Shown here: in pieces, positions 17,207 to 25,017 of the stretch
Layout: each line of letters starts with the position of its first letter
Numbering within the stretch: position 1 is the first letter of the stretch
NCBI GenBank assembly: GCA_964371865.1
Contig: CAYJOR010000029.1
Coordinates: 1 to 32,627 of the forward strand
Reading direction: 5' to 3'
DNA from: CAYJAZ01 sp964371865
GTDB lineage: Bacteria; Desulfobacterota; Desulfovibrionia; Desulfovibrionales; Desulfovibrionaceae
DNA length: 32,627 nt
Position numbers and translations under genes: made by a program
The notes under the pieces: model-generated
Told to the model about the DNA's origin: nothing
Seen by the model: only the letters and a program-made list of their open reading frames with translations
Database searches by the model: none

Positions 17207-17786
17207 GAAAATGTTTTTTTAGGAAGTTATAAAATAAAACTGTAACGATAAATCCAAGAATCCAACCGGCAAGCACATCTGAAAGGTGATGCTTGCCAAG
17301 ATACATTCTTGACCAACCTACAAGTAATGGTAACAAAAATAGCGCCGGAAAACGCTTTCCAAAAAAAAGATAAAATCCGGTTGCTACTACCATTGAGTTA
17401 GATGCGTGTGATGATAAAAATGCAGAACCACCACTAGGAGCTAAGTTCTCAGCTAGTGTTATCATCCACGTACTACCTTCCATGTAGTAAATATTTTCAA
17501 GATATTGAAGTGGGCGAGGTCTATCTGCAATTGCTTTAATAATATCAGAGATAATATTATTAATTCCGATACCTACACCCAAAAATACAAAGAGTGCCCA
17601 AAATTTAATAATTTCGTAGCCTTTTCGCATAAAGTTGAAGAGGTATCCCGCTAAAAAAAGCAATAAGGGCACAACAAGGTAGCTTGTCTCAGAAAAGATT
17701 GGCAAAACAGAGTCAAACACTCCATTTCGCCAAATATTATTGAAAAAATATACGAATCCTCTGTCTAAAATAAGAAGATTTTCCAT
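17187..17786 (-). CDS. PAP2-superfamily membrane phosphatase
   Basis: Integral membrane acid phosphatase of the PAP2 fold; such enzymes hydrolyse lipid phosphates such as phosphatidic acid, phosphatidylglycerol phosphate or undecaprenyl pyrophosphate. The three motifs are present: K84-x6-R91-P92, LSSH ending at H127 in place of the usual PSGH, and S159-R160-x5-H166-x3-D170. The catalytic histidines are retained. About five to six membrane segments fit the 199 residues. It starts five bases after the M23 peptidase stop, and its GAGGG ribosome-binding site lies inside that gene, so both are coupled. The 3' end overlaps fdhA by 20 bases in convergent orientation. Substrate cannot be told; pairing with a wall peptidase favours undecaprenyl pyrophosphate. 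Confidence 0.85.
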   Translation of the reverse strand: MENLLILDRGFVYFFNNIWRNGVFDSVLPIFSETSYLVVPLLLFLAGYLFNFMRKGYEIIKFWALFVFLGVGIGINNIISDIIKAIADRPRPLQYLENIYYMEGSTWMITLAENLAPSGGSAFLSSHASNSMVVATGFYLFFGKRFPALFLLPLLVGWSRMYLGKHHLSDVLAGWILGFIVTVLFYNFLKKHFPKAFQS

Positions 17787-17791
17787 AAAGA

Positions 17792-18700
17792 TTATAAGCC
17801 CTCGTCGTTATAAACGTAAAGTTCAGGGTCAGTCGCTACACCATTTAAGCGTACTTCATAGTGTAGGTGAGGTCCTGTGCTTCTACCGGTTGAACCAACT
17901 GTTCCGATTAAATCATAACGCTTAAGTTTTTGACCTTTTTCTACTTTTATTTCATGCATATGAGCGTATTTAGTAACAATTCCATTACCATGGCTTACTT
18001 CAACAGCTTTACCATAAGCACCAGTAGTTGAAATTTTAGTAACAGTTCCGTTTGCCGGCGAAACAATAGGAGTTCCACGAGGCGCAGCAATATCTAAACC
18101 TTTATGAAATTCATTTGTTGCTCTACCAAAAGGATTTTTACGTCTTCCAAACCTTGAAGTAATAAAGCCTTCTGTAGGGATAATTGATGGTTTTGATGCA
18201 AGAACATTTTCAGTTTCACGCATTGTAAGAAGAATTTCTTGCTGACGAACTTCTTCAAGTTTCGCTGCCATTGAAAGTTCTTCCAAATACGAACGTATTT
18301 TTCTAGATGCAAGCTCTTGTCTGTGTAAAGGAAGGTTTCCCATTGACAAGTCTTCAAATGAAGCACCACCAACGTTTTCAGCAACTTCTTCAGGAGTGAT
18401 ATCAGCCATAACGCTGAGTTTAGAGTTGAACTGCTGAATACGTGATAAGCTATCTTGAATACTTATCACATCAGATGCCATTGCTAAAAGCTGACTTTGT
18501 CTTTCATCAAGCTGCGCATCCATTTCACTAATGTAATCTTTAAGAGCTATATTTTCACGGATTGACTGTAAAGAGTAGACGTTCCCCGCGATTAAAGCTC
18601 CCAAAAGGAGAATACAACAGAAAAAAAAGCCACTTCGCATATGTATTGTGCGAGAGTTGCCTGTTTTATCTTTTATAATAACTATTTGATATTTCGCCAT
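17792..18700 (-). CDS. Membrane-anchored M23 (LytM-fold) peptidase
   Basis: Predicted peptidoglycan endopeptidase or regulator in the periplasm. The 302-residue protein has a short basic cytoplasmic start, one membrane anchor (about 24-43), a coiled-coil-like Gln/Glu/Leu-rich stalk (about 50-170), and a C-terminal M23 domain. The metal ligands are present: FHKGLDIAAP (H and D) and the paired histidines of HLHYEV, with YAHMH between. All ligands seem intact, so it is probably active rather than a degenerate EnvC-like activator. It heads a two-gene unit with the PAP2 phosphatase. AAGGAA lies a little far (about 12 bases) before the ATG. Confidence 0.9.
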   Translation of the reverse strand: MAKYQIVIIKDKTGNSRTIHMRSGFFFCCILLLGALIAGNVYSLQSIRENIALKDYISEMDAQLDERQSQLLAMASDVISIQDSLSRIQQFNSKLSVMADITPEEVAENVGGASFEDLSMGNLPLHRQELASRKIRSYLEELSMAAKLEEVRQQEILLTMRETENVLASKPSIIPTEGFITSRFGRRKNPFGRATNEFHKGLDIAAPRGTPIVSPANGTVTKISTTGAYGKAVEVSHGNGIVTKYAHMHEIKVEKGQKLKRYDLIGTVGSTGRSTGPHLHYEVRLNGVATDPELYVYNDEGL

Positions 18701-19075
18701 AATATAGAAGTTTCCTTAAAATCCATTAAAAAATAATTGTTTTAAAGTAATTTGTTTGGTGTATAGTAGGTCTATTCATCAAATTTGTCAAGTTAGCGAC
18801 AAAAATATACCATAAACTACTAATTTCACTAAATAAAGAAACCTTTAAATTATCTATAATAAACAGTTTTCATAAAAATTTAGCTATTTTTCAGCTAAAA
18901 AAGCGAAAATTAAAGATAATTTTAAATAAACAAAAAAATGACTTCCCAAAGATTAAAAATTATGTCATATTATAACTAACAGTTAGAATTATATCTGTTC
19001 AGTTTTTCTTTTGCTTTAATAATGTTTGTTGACCATATACTTTTTAAACACTTTAAAAATGTGAAGGATGGGTTT
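18701..19075. other. AT-rich divergent intergenic region upstream of the EF-G-like gene
   Basis: This 375-base gap contains the promoter for the M23 peptidase on the minus strand. It also has a small inverted repeat (TTTAGCT at 18879-18885 with AGCTAAA at 18893-18899) and a perfect 11-base palindrome CTAACAGTTAG (18976-18986), which could be an operator. On the plus strand, TTGACC (19029-19034), 17 bases and TTTAAA (19052-19057) resembles a promoter, but its start site would fall on the ribosome-binding site of the EF-G-like gene, so I do not rely on it. No small gene was found. Confidence 0.5.
18763..18791 (-). promoter_or_regulatory. Sigma-70 promoter for the M23 peptidase-PAP2 pair
   Basis: Minus strand: a perfect TTGACA (18791-18786), 17 bases, then TACTAT (18768-18763, four of six). 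Transcription would begin near 18756 with a leader of roughly 55 bases before the ATG at 18700. Confidence 0.55.
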
Positions 19076-21145
19076 ATGTCGAACACTTGGGAAATGCAAA
19101 GAACATTCGCGCTCGTTGGAACCGGAGGATGTGGAAAAACCTCTCTGGCTGAAATGCTCCTCTACAATACAAAGTCCATTGATCGACTCGGTGCTATAGA
19201 AGCAGGAACAACCAACCTAGATTACGAACCGGAAGAAGTAAAGAGGGGTGCCTCTATTCAACCAGGATTCACAAGTTGGCTTTATAATAAAAATCGTCAT
19301 TTTTTAATTGATATACCCGGCGATAATAACTTTAGTGGTGATATCGAATACTTATTACAAGGTGTTGACAGCGTAATCCTCACCTTAGATGCCGTTGACG
19401 GCGTGCGCCCTCTTACAAAAAAGATTTGGAATGCAGTGCGTGCTCAACAACTACCGGCAATTGCTTTTGTCAATAAGTTAGACAGAGATAGAGCTGATTT
19501 TGATGCTGCTATTCAAGGAATAAGCGTGTCACTTGGCGCAAGACCGGTTATCCTCCAAATGCCAATTATTGAAGATGAAAAATTTGTTGGTTATATAGAT
19601 ACATGTAATCAAAAAGCTTTCTACTATAATGAAGATGGTGTTAGTGAAAAACCAATCCCTGCTGACTTAGAAGACGAAGCTATTCTTATTCGTGATACAA
19701 ATCGTGAAAATATCGCTGAAACAGACGAAGAGCTTATGGAAAAATATCTTGAAGAAGGTATTCTTGATGATGCTGATATTAAAAAAGGTTTGCGCATCGG
19801 CGTAATGAATGGTGAATTACTACCTATATTTATAGGTTCAGCAATTGAAAATAAAGGTGGATACGAACTCTTAGATGGTATTGAGAAATTCCTTCCTTCA
19901 CCAAAAGAACGCGCTCCATTCTTAAGCGAAGAAGCAGAAGAACGTGAATCTTCACCAGAAGCGCCTGCATCATGCTTTGTTATTAAAACAATTGCAGATC
20001 CATTTGCCGGTCAACTTTCCATCGTAAGAGTTCTTTCCGGTACTCTTTCTTCAGATTCTAACCTTAAAAATATTCAAACTGAAGAAAATGAACGTTTCAC
20101 AAGCCTTTCATATATCAACGGAAAATCACAAACTCCTTGTAAAGATACACTTTATCCGGGTGCAATTGTTGCTGTTGCAAAGTTGAAAAATACTCATACA
20201 GGTGAAACACTTGCTGATGAAAAATCACCTTTTGCTCTTGCTTGCCCAATTCTTCCAACTCAAATGATTACTTATGCTCTTGCAGCTAAGGAAAAAGGCG
20301 AAGAAGATAAAGTATACAGTGCAATTCAAAAACTTCTTGATGAAGATATCACTCTTAAACTCGAACGTGATGAAGAAACTGGTGACACTCTACTTTCAGG
20401 TATGGGACAACTCCACATTGAATTATCAGTTGAGAAAGCAAAACGTCGTGGAAAGATTGAAATTCTTCTTAAAACTCCTAAAATTCCTTATCGTGAAGCT
20501 GTACGAGGCAGTGTTCAGGTTCAAGGTCGTCATAAAAAGCAATCCGGTGGACGTGGTCAATTCGGTGATTGTTTCATCGAAATGTCAGCTCTTCCACGTG
20601 GTGGCGGATATGAATTTGAAGATGCTATCGTAGGCGGTGCAATTCCACGTACTTACATTCCTGCTATCGACAAAGGAATTCAAGAATCAGCAAAACGCGG
20701 TTTCTTAGCTGGCTATCCTGTAGTAGATTTCAAAGTTCGCCTTTATGATGGTTCTTATCACGATGTTGACTCATCAGAAATGGCTTTCAAACTTGCAGGT
20801 AATATTGCATTCAAGAAAGCTATGGAATCATTGAAAGTAGTTCTATTAGAACCTATTGCACTGATTACAATTTCTGTACCTGATGCTTACATGGGCGACA
20901 TCATCGGTGATTTATCATCACGTCGTGGTAAAATCTTAGGTTCTGATTCTGTAGCCGGAATTACTGAGATTAAAGCTCATATTCCAATGTCAGAAGTATT
21001 ACGTTATGCTCCTGATTTACGCTCAATGACAGGTGGCCAAGGTCTCTTTACTCTTGAGTTTGACCACTATGAAGAAGCTCCACAACCAGTGAGCGAAAAA
21101 GTTATAGCCGAATATCAGAAAACAAAAACCGAAGAAAAAGATTAA
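19076..21145 (+). CDS. Elongation factor G-like GTPase (EF-G paralogue)
   Basis: Five-domain EF-G architecture in 689 residues, close to the length of true EF-G but clearly a paralogue. GTPase motifs deviate: G1 is GTGGCGKT (15-22), G2 RGASI (57-61), and G3 is DIPGD (79-83), so the histidine that activates water in EF-G is aspartate. G4 NKLD (133-136) is standard. Domain IV shows SGGRGQFGDC and the domain V end is recognisable. I chose the ATG at 19076, which has AAGGA seven bases upstream; a longer frame opens at 19022 but has no such site. EF-G2-type paralogues of this kind are widespread with poorly known roles. No ribosomal or tuf genes are adjacent, unlike a canonical fusA. Confidence 0.88.
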   Translation: MSNTWEMQRTFALVGTGGCGKTSLAEMLLYNTKSIDRLGAIEAGTTNLDYEPEEVKRGASIQPGFTSWLYNKNRHFLIDIPGDNNFSGDIEYLLQGVDSVILTLDAVDGVRPLTKKIWNAVRAQQLPAIAFVNKLDRDRADFDAAIQGISVSLGARPVILQMPIIEDEKFVGYIDTCNQKAFYYNEDGVSEKPIPADLEDEAILIRDTNRENIAETDEELMEKYLEEGILDDADIKKGLRIGVMNGELLPIFIGSAIENKGGYELLDGIEKFLPSPKERAPFLSEEAEERESSPEAPASCFVIKTIADPFAGQLSIVRVLSGTLSSDSNLKNIQTEENERFTSLSYINGKSQTPCKDTLYPGAIVAVAKLKNTHTGETLADEKSPFALACPILPTQMITYALAAKEKGEEDKVYSAIQKLLDEDITLKLERDEETGDTLLSGMGQLHIELSVEKAKRRGKIEILLKTPKIPYREAVRGSVQVQGRHKKQSGGRGQFGDCFIEMSALPRGGGYEFEDAIVGGAIPRTYIPAIDKGIQESAKRGFLAGYPVVDFKVRLYDGSYHDVDSSEMAFKLAGNIAFKKAMESLKVVLLEPIALITISVPDAYMGDIIGDLSSRRGKILGSDSVAGITEIKAHIPMSEVLRYAPDLRSMTGGQGLFTLEFDHYEEAPQPVSEKVIAEYQKTKTEEKD

Positions 21146-21161
21146 TACTTATATTTTCCTT

Positions 21162-21190
21162 TTGACAGAAAGAAAAATCTTGAATATCTT
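21162..21190 (+). promoter_or_regulatory. Sigma-70 promoter for the SLOG-domain gene
   Basis: A perfect TTGACA (21162-21167), 17 bases, then TATCTT (21185-21190, four of six). It starts 16 bases after the EF-G-like stop codon and would give a leader of about 40 bases, so the downstream gene may be expressed separately from the EF-G-like gene. Confidence 0.5.
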
Positions 21191-21238
21191 TTTTTCACAT
21201 AAAAACATATTAATTATATAGATACAGAGGGAGCTAAA

Positions 21239-21793
21239 ATGCTAAGTCCTGAAAAATCAATTATATACAGTGGCGGTGCAGCAGGCACTGAACAATTTTT
21301 CGGCGAACAAGCCGAAGCATATGGTGTTGAAGAAGTAAACTTCACTTTTGATGGGCACTTAAGCGAAAGAACTCGTGGTCTTCGCTACCTTACAGGTGAA
21401 GAACTTGCAATGAAAGATGTAAGCATCACCTATGTTGCTAAAATAATGAAGCGTGAATACTCTCGTGCTCCACTATTCCGCAAAGTTCTTCAATCCATAT
21501 GTTGGCAAATCTCCAGCGGTGAAGAAGTCATAGTTGTAGGTACTATCCAAGAAGATGACACCGTAAAAGGTGGAACAGGTTGGGGCGCTGAATACGCTAA
21601 AATATGCAACAAGCCTCTACTCGTTTTCGATCAAGACAAAAATGCTTGGTTCAGATGGGATAAGGAAGCCTTCGTAAAAGAAGAAAATCCCGTTATTCAA
21701 AACTCCCATTTCTCAGCTACAGGAACTCGCTTCCTAAACGACAACGGAAAGCAAGCAATCTCAGATCTATTCAAACGCTCTTTTAATAAGTAG
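21239..21793 (+). CDS. SLOG/Rossmann-type putative nucleotide-binding protein
   Basis: A 184-residue soluble protein of unknown function. The opening IIYSGGAAGTEQFFGEQAEAYGV matches the GGA.G.(D/E) loop of the SLOG superfamily (DprA, LOG and relatives), in which glycine-rich loops bind a nucleotide or nucleotide-like ligand. A second glycine-rich loop, VKGGTGWGAEYA, is followed by KPLLVFDQDKNAWFRW, the usual second half of these folds. Residues are polar between the strands, with no membrane segment or signal. GAGGG precedes the ATG, and the gene has its own promoter and a following long hairpin. SLOG proteins occur in nucleotide signalling and defence systems, but nothing next to it indicates which, so no function is assigned. 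Confidence 0.75.
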   Translation: MLSPEKSIIYSGGAAGTEQFFGEQAEAYGVEEVNFTFDGHLSERTRGLRYLTGEELAMKDVSITYVAKIMKREYSRAPLFRKVLQSICWQISSGEEVIVVGTIQEDDTVKGGTGWGAEYAKICNKPLLVFDQDKNAWFRWDKEAFVKEENPVIQNSHFSATGTRFLNDNGKQAISDLFKRSFNK

Positions 21794-21807
21794 ATAGTTG
21801 TTTTTTT

Positions 21808-21874
21808 CGAGAGAGGAAACCACAACTTTTGAAAAAGTTGAGGTTTCCCCTCTCGAGCTCTCCCCTTCCTTACA
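21808..21874. repeat. Long-hairpin intergenic element, copy A
   Basis: Arms pair from 21808 to 21855: 14 bases with one mismatch (CGAGAGAGGAAACC against GGTTTCCCCTCTCG), one A-A mismatch, then CAACTTT against AAAGTTG around a tiny loop. A pyrimidine-rich tail, GCTCTCCCCTTCCTTA, follows. It starts 14 bases after the SLOG gene stop. Copies B (27248) and C (32465) share the GAG-TTTCCCC-CTC arm and the tail. It may act as a terminator although no U-run follows directly. Confidence 0.6.
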
Positions 21875-21887
21875 AAACTTTTTAATT

Positions 21888-21939
21888 CTCATCGCATTTA
21901 AATATGTGGTGAGTTTTTAAGTTTAATCGTGGCGATGAG
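21888..21939. repeat. Inverted repeat with 36-base loop
   Basis: CTCATCGC (21888-21895) is perfectly complementary to GCGATGAG (21932-21939). Inside, ATTTAAA and TTTAAT can extend the pairing imperfectly. It directly follows hairpin copy A. It might be part of the same element, a binding site or a structured RNA; nothing decides which. Confidence 0.4.
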
Positions 21940-22000
21940 GCGAAGTTTTACCTTTCAATATAAAGTTCTCTTTTATATATTTTTTGAAACATTTATTTTT

Positions 22001-22029
22001 TTGACCTTACCAAAAATTTGAGCTATCCT
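22001..22029 (+). promoter_or_regulatory. Possible promoter for ispG
   Basis: TTGACC (22001-22006, five of six), 17 bases, TATCCT (22024-22029, four of six). It would give an ispG leader of about 175 bases containing the two hairpins at 22106-22167. The surroundings are very T-rich, so a chance match is possible. Confidence 0.4.
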
Positions 22030-22105
22030 ACTTCACATATAAATTTTTGTTTGAAATATTTATTTTTGACGACAAAGAGCGTAATTCTTTTTGAAAACTA
22101 TTATT

Positions 22106-22167
22106 CTTTTTTTTCGTTCCTCGAAAAAAAAGGAAATAAGGTTTCCAAAGGAAATTATTTCCTTTGG
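22106..22167 (+). promoter_or_regulatory. Structured ispG leader with competing hairpins
   Basis: Two perfect stems: 22106-22116 with 22122-22132 (CTTTTTTTTCG/CGAAAAAAAAG, loop TTCCT) and 22145-22154 with 22158-22167 (CCAAAGGAAA/TTTCCTTTGG, loop TTA). GGAAATAA at 22132-22139 is also perfectly complementary to TTATTTCC at 22155-22162, and GGAAA at 22132-22136 to TTTCC at 22142-22146, so alternative folds exclude the second stem. This looks like an attenuator, but low sequence complexity makes coincidence possible. It ends 44 bases before the ispG start. Confidence 0.4.
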
Positions 22168-22211
22168 TCGCCGAAGGCAAAAAAAGAAAAAAGAAAAAAA
22201 GTAATATAATA

Positions 22212-23279
22212 ATGACAAATACAATAAAACTAACACATAAAGATAAAGTTTTGGAACTTGGTGCTGGGAATCCTGTAAGGGTTCAGAGCATGCTTAATAC
22301 GAAGACGCATGATGTTGAGGCGAGCTGTAAACAGATACAAGAACTTGCTGATGAGGGCTGTGAGATTGTAAGACTTGCTGTTCCTGATGATAGAGCGTCA
22401 AAAGTTTTAAAGGAGATAAATGATTTTTCTCCTGTTCCTTTGATAGCGGATATTCATTTTGATTATAGACTTGCGATTAAGGCACTTGAAGCCGGTTTTT
22501 CTGGGTTAAGAATTAATCCTGGAAATATTGGCGATGATAAACATATTGATACTGTAGCAGATTGCGCTAAGGCTCATAATGCAGTTATTAGAGTTGGGGT
22601 GAATAGCGGGTCTATAGAAAAATCTATTCTTGAGAAATATGGCCATCCTTGCCCTGAGGCTTTGGTTGAGAGTGCGTTATATCATGTGAGATTGCTTGAA
22701 AAAAGAAATTTTGAAAATATAAAAATCTCATTAAAGTCAAGTTCAGTTGTTGAAACTATGAAGGCATATACTCAAATCAGCACGCAGACAAATCACCCTT
22801 TACATATTGGTGTAACTGAAGCGGGAACTAAATTTAGAGGTACTGTCTACTCTGCGGTTGGGCTTGGAAGCCTTCTTGCACAAGGGATTGGCGATACTAT
22901 GAGAGTTTCACTCACGGCTGACCCTGTTGAAGAAGTGAAAGTTGCGTATGAAATCTTGAAAGCTTTGGAACTTAGAGAAAAAGGAGCACAAATTATTTCA
23001 TGCCCTACTTGCGGTCGTACGGAAGTGGATTTGATTGGACTTGCAGAAAAAGTAGAAAAATTGTATAGAAATTGTCCCATACCTTTAAAGATTGCGGTTA
23101 TGGGATGTGTTGTGAACGGTCCCGGAGAGGCAAAAGAAGCGGATATCGGGATTGCCGGCGGTAAAAACAAAGGTTTAATATTTAAAAAAGGTAAAGTTAT
23201 CCATAGCTTGCCAGAAAGCGAATTATTTGATGTTTTCGTAAAAGAAGTGGATAACATTATAAAAGAATACAATAAATAG
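22212..23279 (+). CDS. ispG: 4-hydroxy-3-methylbut-2-enyl-diphosphate synthase (GcpE)
   Basis: Iron-sulfur enzyme of the non-mevalonate (MEP) isoprenoid pathway; reductively opens MEcPP to HMBPP. The 355-residue protein has the 4Fe-4S ligands C264 and C267 (CPTCGR), C299 and E306 (GCVVNGPGEA), and the TIM-barrel motifs VQSMLNTKT, ADIHFDYRLA and RINPGNIG. It is the short bacterial form. I chose the ATG at 22212; the frame opens earlier with a TTG at 22164, but that part is within the leader hairpin and encodes a Lys-rich non-conserved stretch. The ribosome-binding site is weak (AAAG). proS follows after 10 bases. Confidence 0.95.
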   Translation: MTNTIKLTHKDKVLELGAGNPVRVQSMLNTKTHDVEASCKQIQELADEGCEIVRLAVPDDRASKVLKEINDFSPVPLIADIHFDYRLAIKALEAGFSGLRINPGNIGDDKHIDTVADCAKAHNAVIRVGVNSGSIEKSILEKYGHPCPEALVESALYHVRLLEKRNFENIKISLKSSSVVETMKAYTQISTQTNHPLHIGVTEAGTKFRGTVYSAVGLGSLLAQGIGDTMRVSLTADPVEEVKVAYEILKALELREKGAQIISCPTCGRTEVDLIGLAEKVEKLYRNCPIPLKIAVMGCVVNGPGEAKEADIGIAGGKNKGLIFKKGKVIHSLPESELFDVFVKEVDNIIKEYNK

Positions 23280-23289
23280 AGGAAAGGTC

Positions 23290-25017
23290 ATGCGTTTTAG
23301 TAATTACTATGTTCCAACTTTGAAAGAAGCTCCAAATGATGCGGAAGTAATCAGTCATAAACTTTTATTGCGTGCGGGTATGATTCGTAAGCTTACATCA
23401 GGAATTTATTCTTGGTTACCGCTTGGTCTTCGCACCCTTAATAAAGCGGCTCAAATTGTACGCCAAGAAATGAATAATGAAGATGCACTTGAAGTTTTTC
23501 TTCCTACCGTGCAACCTGCGGATTTATGGATTGAATCAGAGCGTTGGCAATATTACGGAAAAGAACTCCTTCGTTTCAAAGATAGACACGATAGAGATTT
23601 CTGCTTAGGGCCTACTCACGAAGAAGTTATGACTGATTTAATTCGTCATGAAATCCGTTCATATAAACAACTTCCTGTGAACTTCTACCAAATTCAAACA
23701 AAATTTAGAGATGAAATTCGCCCACGTTTCGGTTTAATGCGTGGACGTGAATTCTTAATGAAAGATGCGTATTCATTCGATAAAGATGATGCCGCTGCTG
23801 ATATTTCTTATGGAAAAATGCGCTCAGCTTATAATGCAATTTTCACAAATATGGCTTTGAACTATCGTATGGTTGAAGCGGATTCAGGCTCGATCGGTGG
23901 TTCATTCTCACACGAATTTATGGTTCTTGCTCAAACTGGTGAAGACACTATCGCATCATGTACAGCACACCCTGCGTGTCAGTGGGCGTCGAATACTGAG
24001 CGTTCACAAGTTATCTTTAGTGGTGAACAAACTAAAGAAACTTGCCCGGCTTTTGAAGAGGTAGATACTCCTAATGCACACACAATTGAAGAAATTTGTG
24101 CTCTTATGAAAGTTGAATCTGCAAAAACTATCAAGACATTAATTATTGTTGCTGATGAAAAACCTGTTGCTGTGCTTGTGCGTGGTGATAGAGAAATGAA
24201 CATCATCAAAGTGAAAAACATGCTTGATGCAAAAGAAGTTCGTATGGCTTTCCCTGCTGAAGTTGAAGAAGCAACTAAAGCTAAAGTTGGCTTTGCAGGG
24301 CCTGTTGGACTTTCAATTCCAGTATATGCAGATAATGAACTTATGCTTAAAACAGGTTATGTTGTAGGCGCGAATAAAGCAGATACTCACTACCAAAATG
24401 TTGACCTTGTAAGAGATTGTTCAATCATAAAATATTCTGATTTACGACTTATAGAAGAAAATGACCCTTGCCCTAAATGTGGTGCTCCTATCCGTTTAGA
24501 AAAAGGTATTGAAGTTGGGCATATTTTCAAGCTCGGCACAAAGTACAGCGAAAAAATGAACGCTAAATTCATCGACGAAAACGGCAAAGAAAACCATATG
24601 ATTATGGGCTGTTATGGAATTGGTGTATCTCGTGTTGTTGCAGCTTGTATTGAACAAAATAATGACGAGGGCGGAATTGTATTCCCTCCACCTCTTGCGC
24701 CTTTCCAAATTGCACTCCTAAATCTTGATATCGAAAATGAAGAAGTTAATGCAAAAGCAGAAGAAATTTATGCACATCTTCAATCTCAAGGCTATGAAGT
24801 TCTTTATGATGAAAGAAAAGAACGTGCTGGTATCAAATTCAAAGATGCTGATTTAATTGGTATTCCTGTTCAAATCATCATTGGCTCAAAAAATCTTGCT
24901 AAGAATGCTATTGAAGTAAAAAATCGTAAAACAAACGAAAAGCAATCACTTGAAGCAGATACTTTCACATCTAATTTCGCCGCTTATTACGATAGCGTTA
25001 TGGATTGTTGGAAATAA
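23290..25017 (+). CDS. proS: Prolyl-tRNA synthetase, bacterial type with editing domain
   Basis: Class II aminoacyl-tRNA synthetase charging tRNA-Pro. The 575-residue protein has motif 1 around LPTVQPADLW, motif 2 (TKFRDEIRPRFGLMRGREFLMKD, including the FRDEIRPR core), a YbaK-like editing insertion (about 225-400, with VRGDREMN and VGFAGPVG), motif 3 with GCYGIGVSR, and the C-terminal anticodon-binding domain (YEVLYDERKERAGIKF). This is the ordinary bacterial length. GAGGAAAGG precedes the ATG. Its stop codon shares one base with the xseA start, indicating coupled translation. Confidence 0.97.
   Translation: MRFSNYYVPTLKEAPNDAEVISHKLLLRAGMIRKLTSGIYSWLPLGLRTLNKAAQIVRQEMNNEDALEVFLPTVQPADLWIESERWQYYGKELLRFKDRHDRDFCLGPTHEEVMTDLIRHEIRSYKQLPVNFYQIQTKFRDEIRPRFGLMRGREFLMKDAYSFDKDDAAADISYGKMRSAYNAIFTNMALNYRMVEADSGSIGGSFSHEFMVLAQTGEDTIASCTAHPACQWASNTERSQVIFSGEQTKETCPAFEEVDTPNAHTIEEICALMKVESAKTIKTLIIVADEKPVAVLVRGDREMNIIKVKNMLDAKEVRMAFPAEVEEATKAKVGFAGPVGLSIPVYADNELMLKTGYVVGANKADTHYQNVDLVRDCSIIKYSDLRLIEENDPCPKCGAPIRLEKGIEVGHIFKLGTKYSEKMNAKFIDENGKENHMIMGCYGIGVSRVVAACIEQNNDEGGIVFPPPLAPFQIALLNLDIENEEVNAKAEEIYAHLQSQGYEVLYDERKERAGIKFKDADLIGIPVQIIIGSKNLAKNAIEVKNRKTNEKQSLEADTFTSNFAAYYDSVMDCWK

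Larger units (their letters stand above)
21794..22211. other. Structured 418-base intergenic region before ispG
   Basis: This is the longest gap in the window and unusually rich in inverted repeats: a long hairpin (21808-21855), an eight-base inverted repeat spanning 21888-21939, and two perfect hairpins in the ispG leader (22106-22132 and 22145-22167). It also has two similar AT-rich blocks about 67 bases apart (TTTGAAACATTTATTTTTTTGAC from 21983 without its full length repeated, and TTTGAAATATTTATTTTTGAC from 22050). An open frame at 22018-22209 lacks a ribosome-binding site and homology-like features, and I do not accept it as a gene. Confidence 0.6.

Noticed and set aside
19029..19057. 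TTGACC-17-TTTAAA as the promoter of the EF-G-like gene
   Set aside because: Its transcription start would fall on the ribosome-binding site, leaving almost no leader, and the -10 is weak.
19022..19075. Upstream start for the EF-G-like gene at 19022
   Set aside because: No ribosome-binding site, and the additional 18 residues do not resemble the EF-G N-terminus; ATG at 19076 has AAGGA.
22018..22209. Open frame of 63 codons before ispG
   Set aside because: It runs across the structured leader, has no ribosome-binding site, is lysine-rich only because of A-runs, and overlaps nothing recognisable.
22164..22211. TTG start for ispG at 22164
   Set aside because: It lies in the end of the leader hairpin and would add a lysine-rich stretch that the family does not have.
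22847..23272. 141-codon open frame on the minus strand
   Set aside because: Lies wholly inside ispG, whose protein sequence is clearly conserved; it is a shadow frame.
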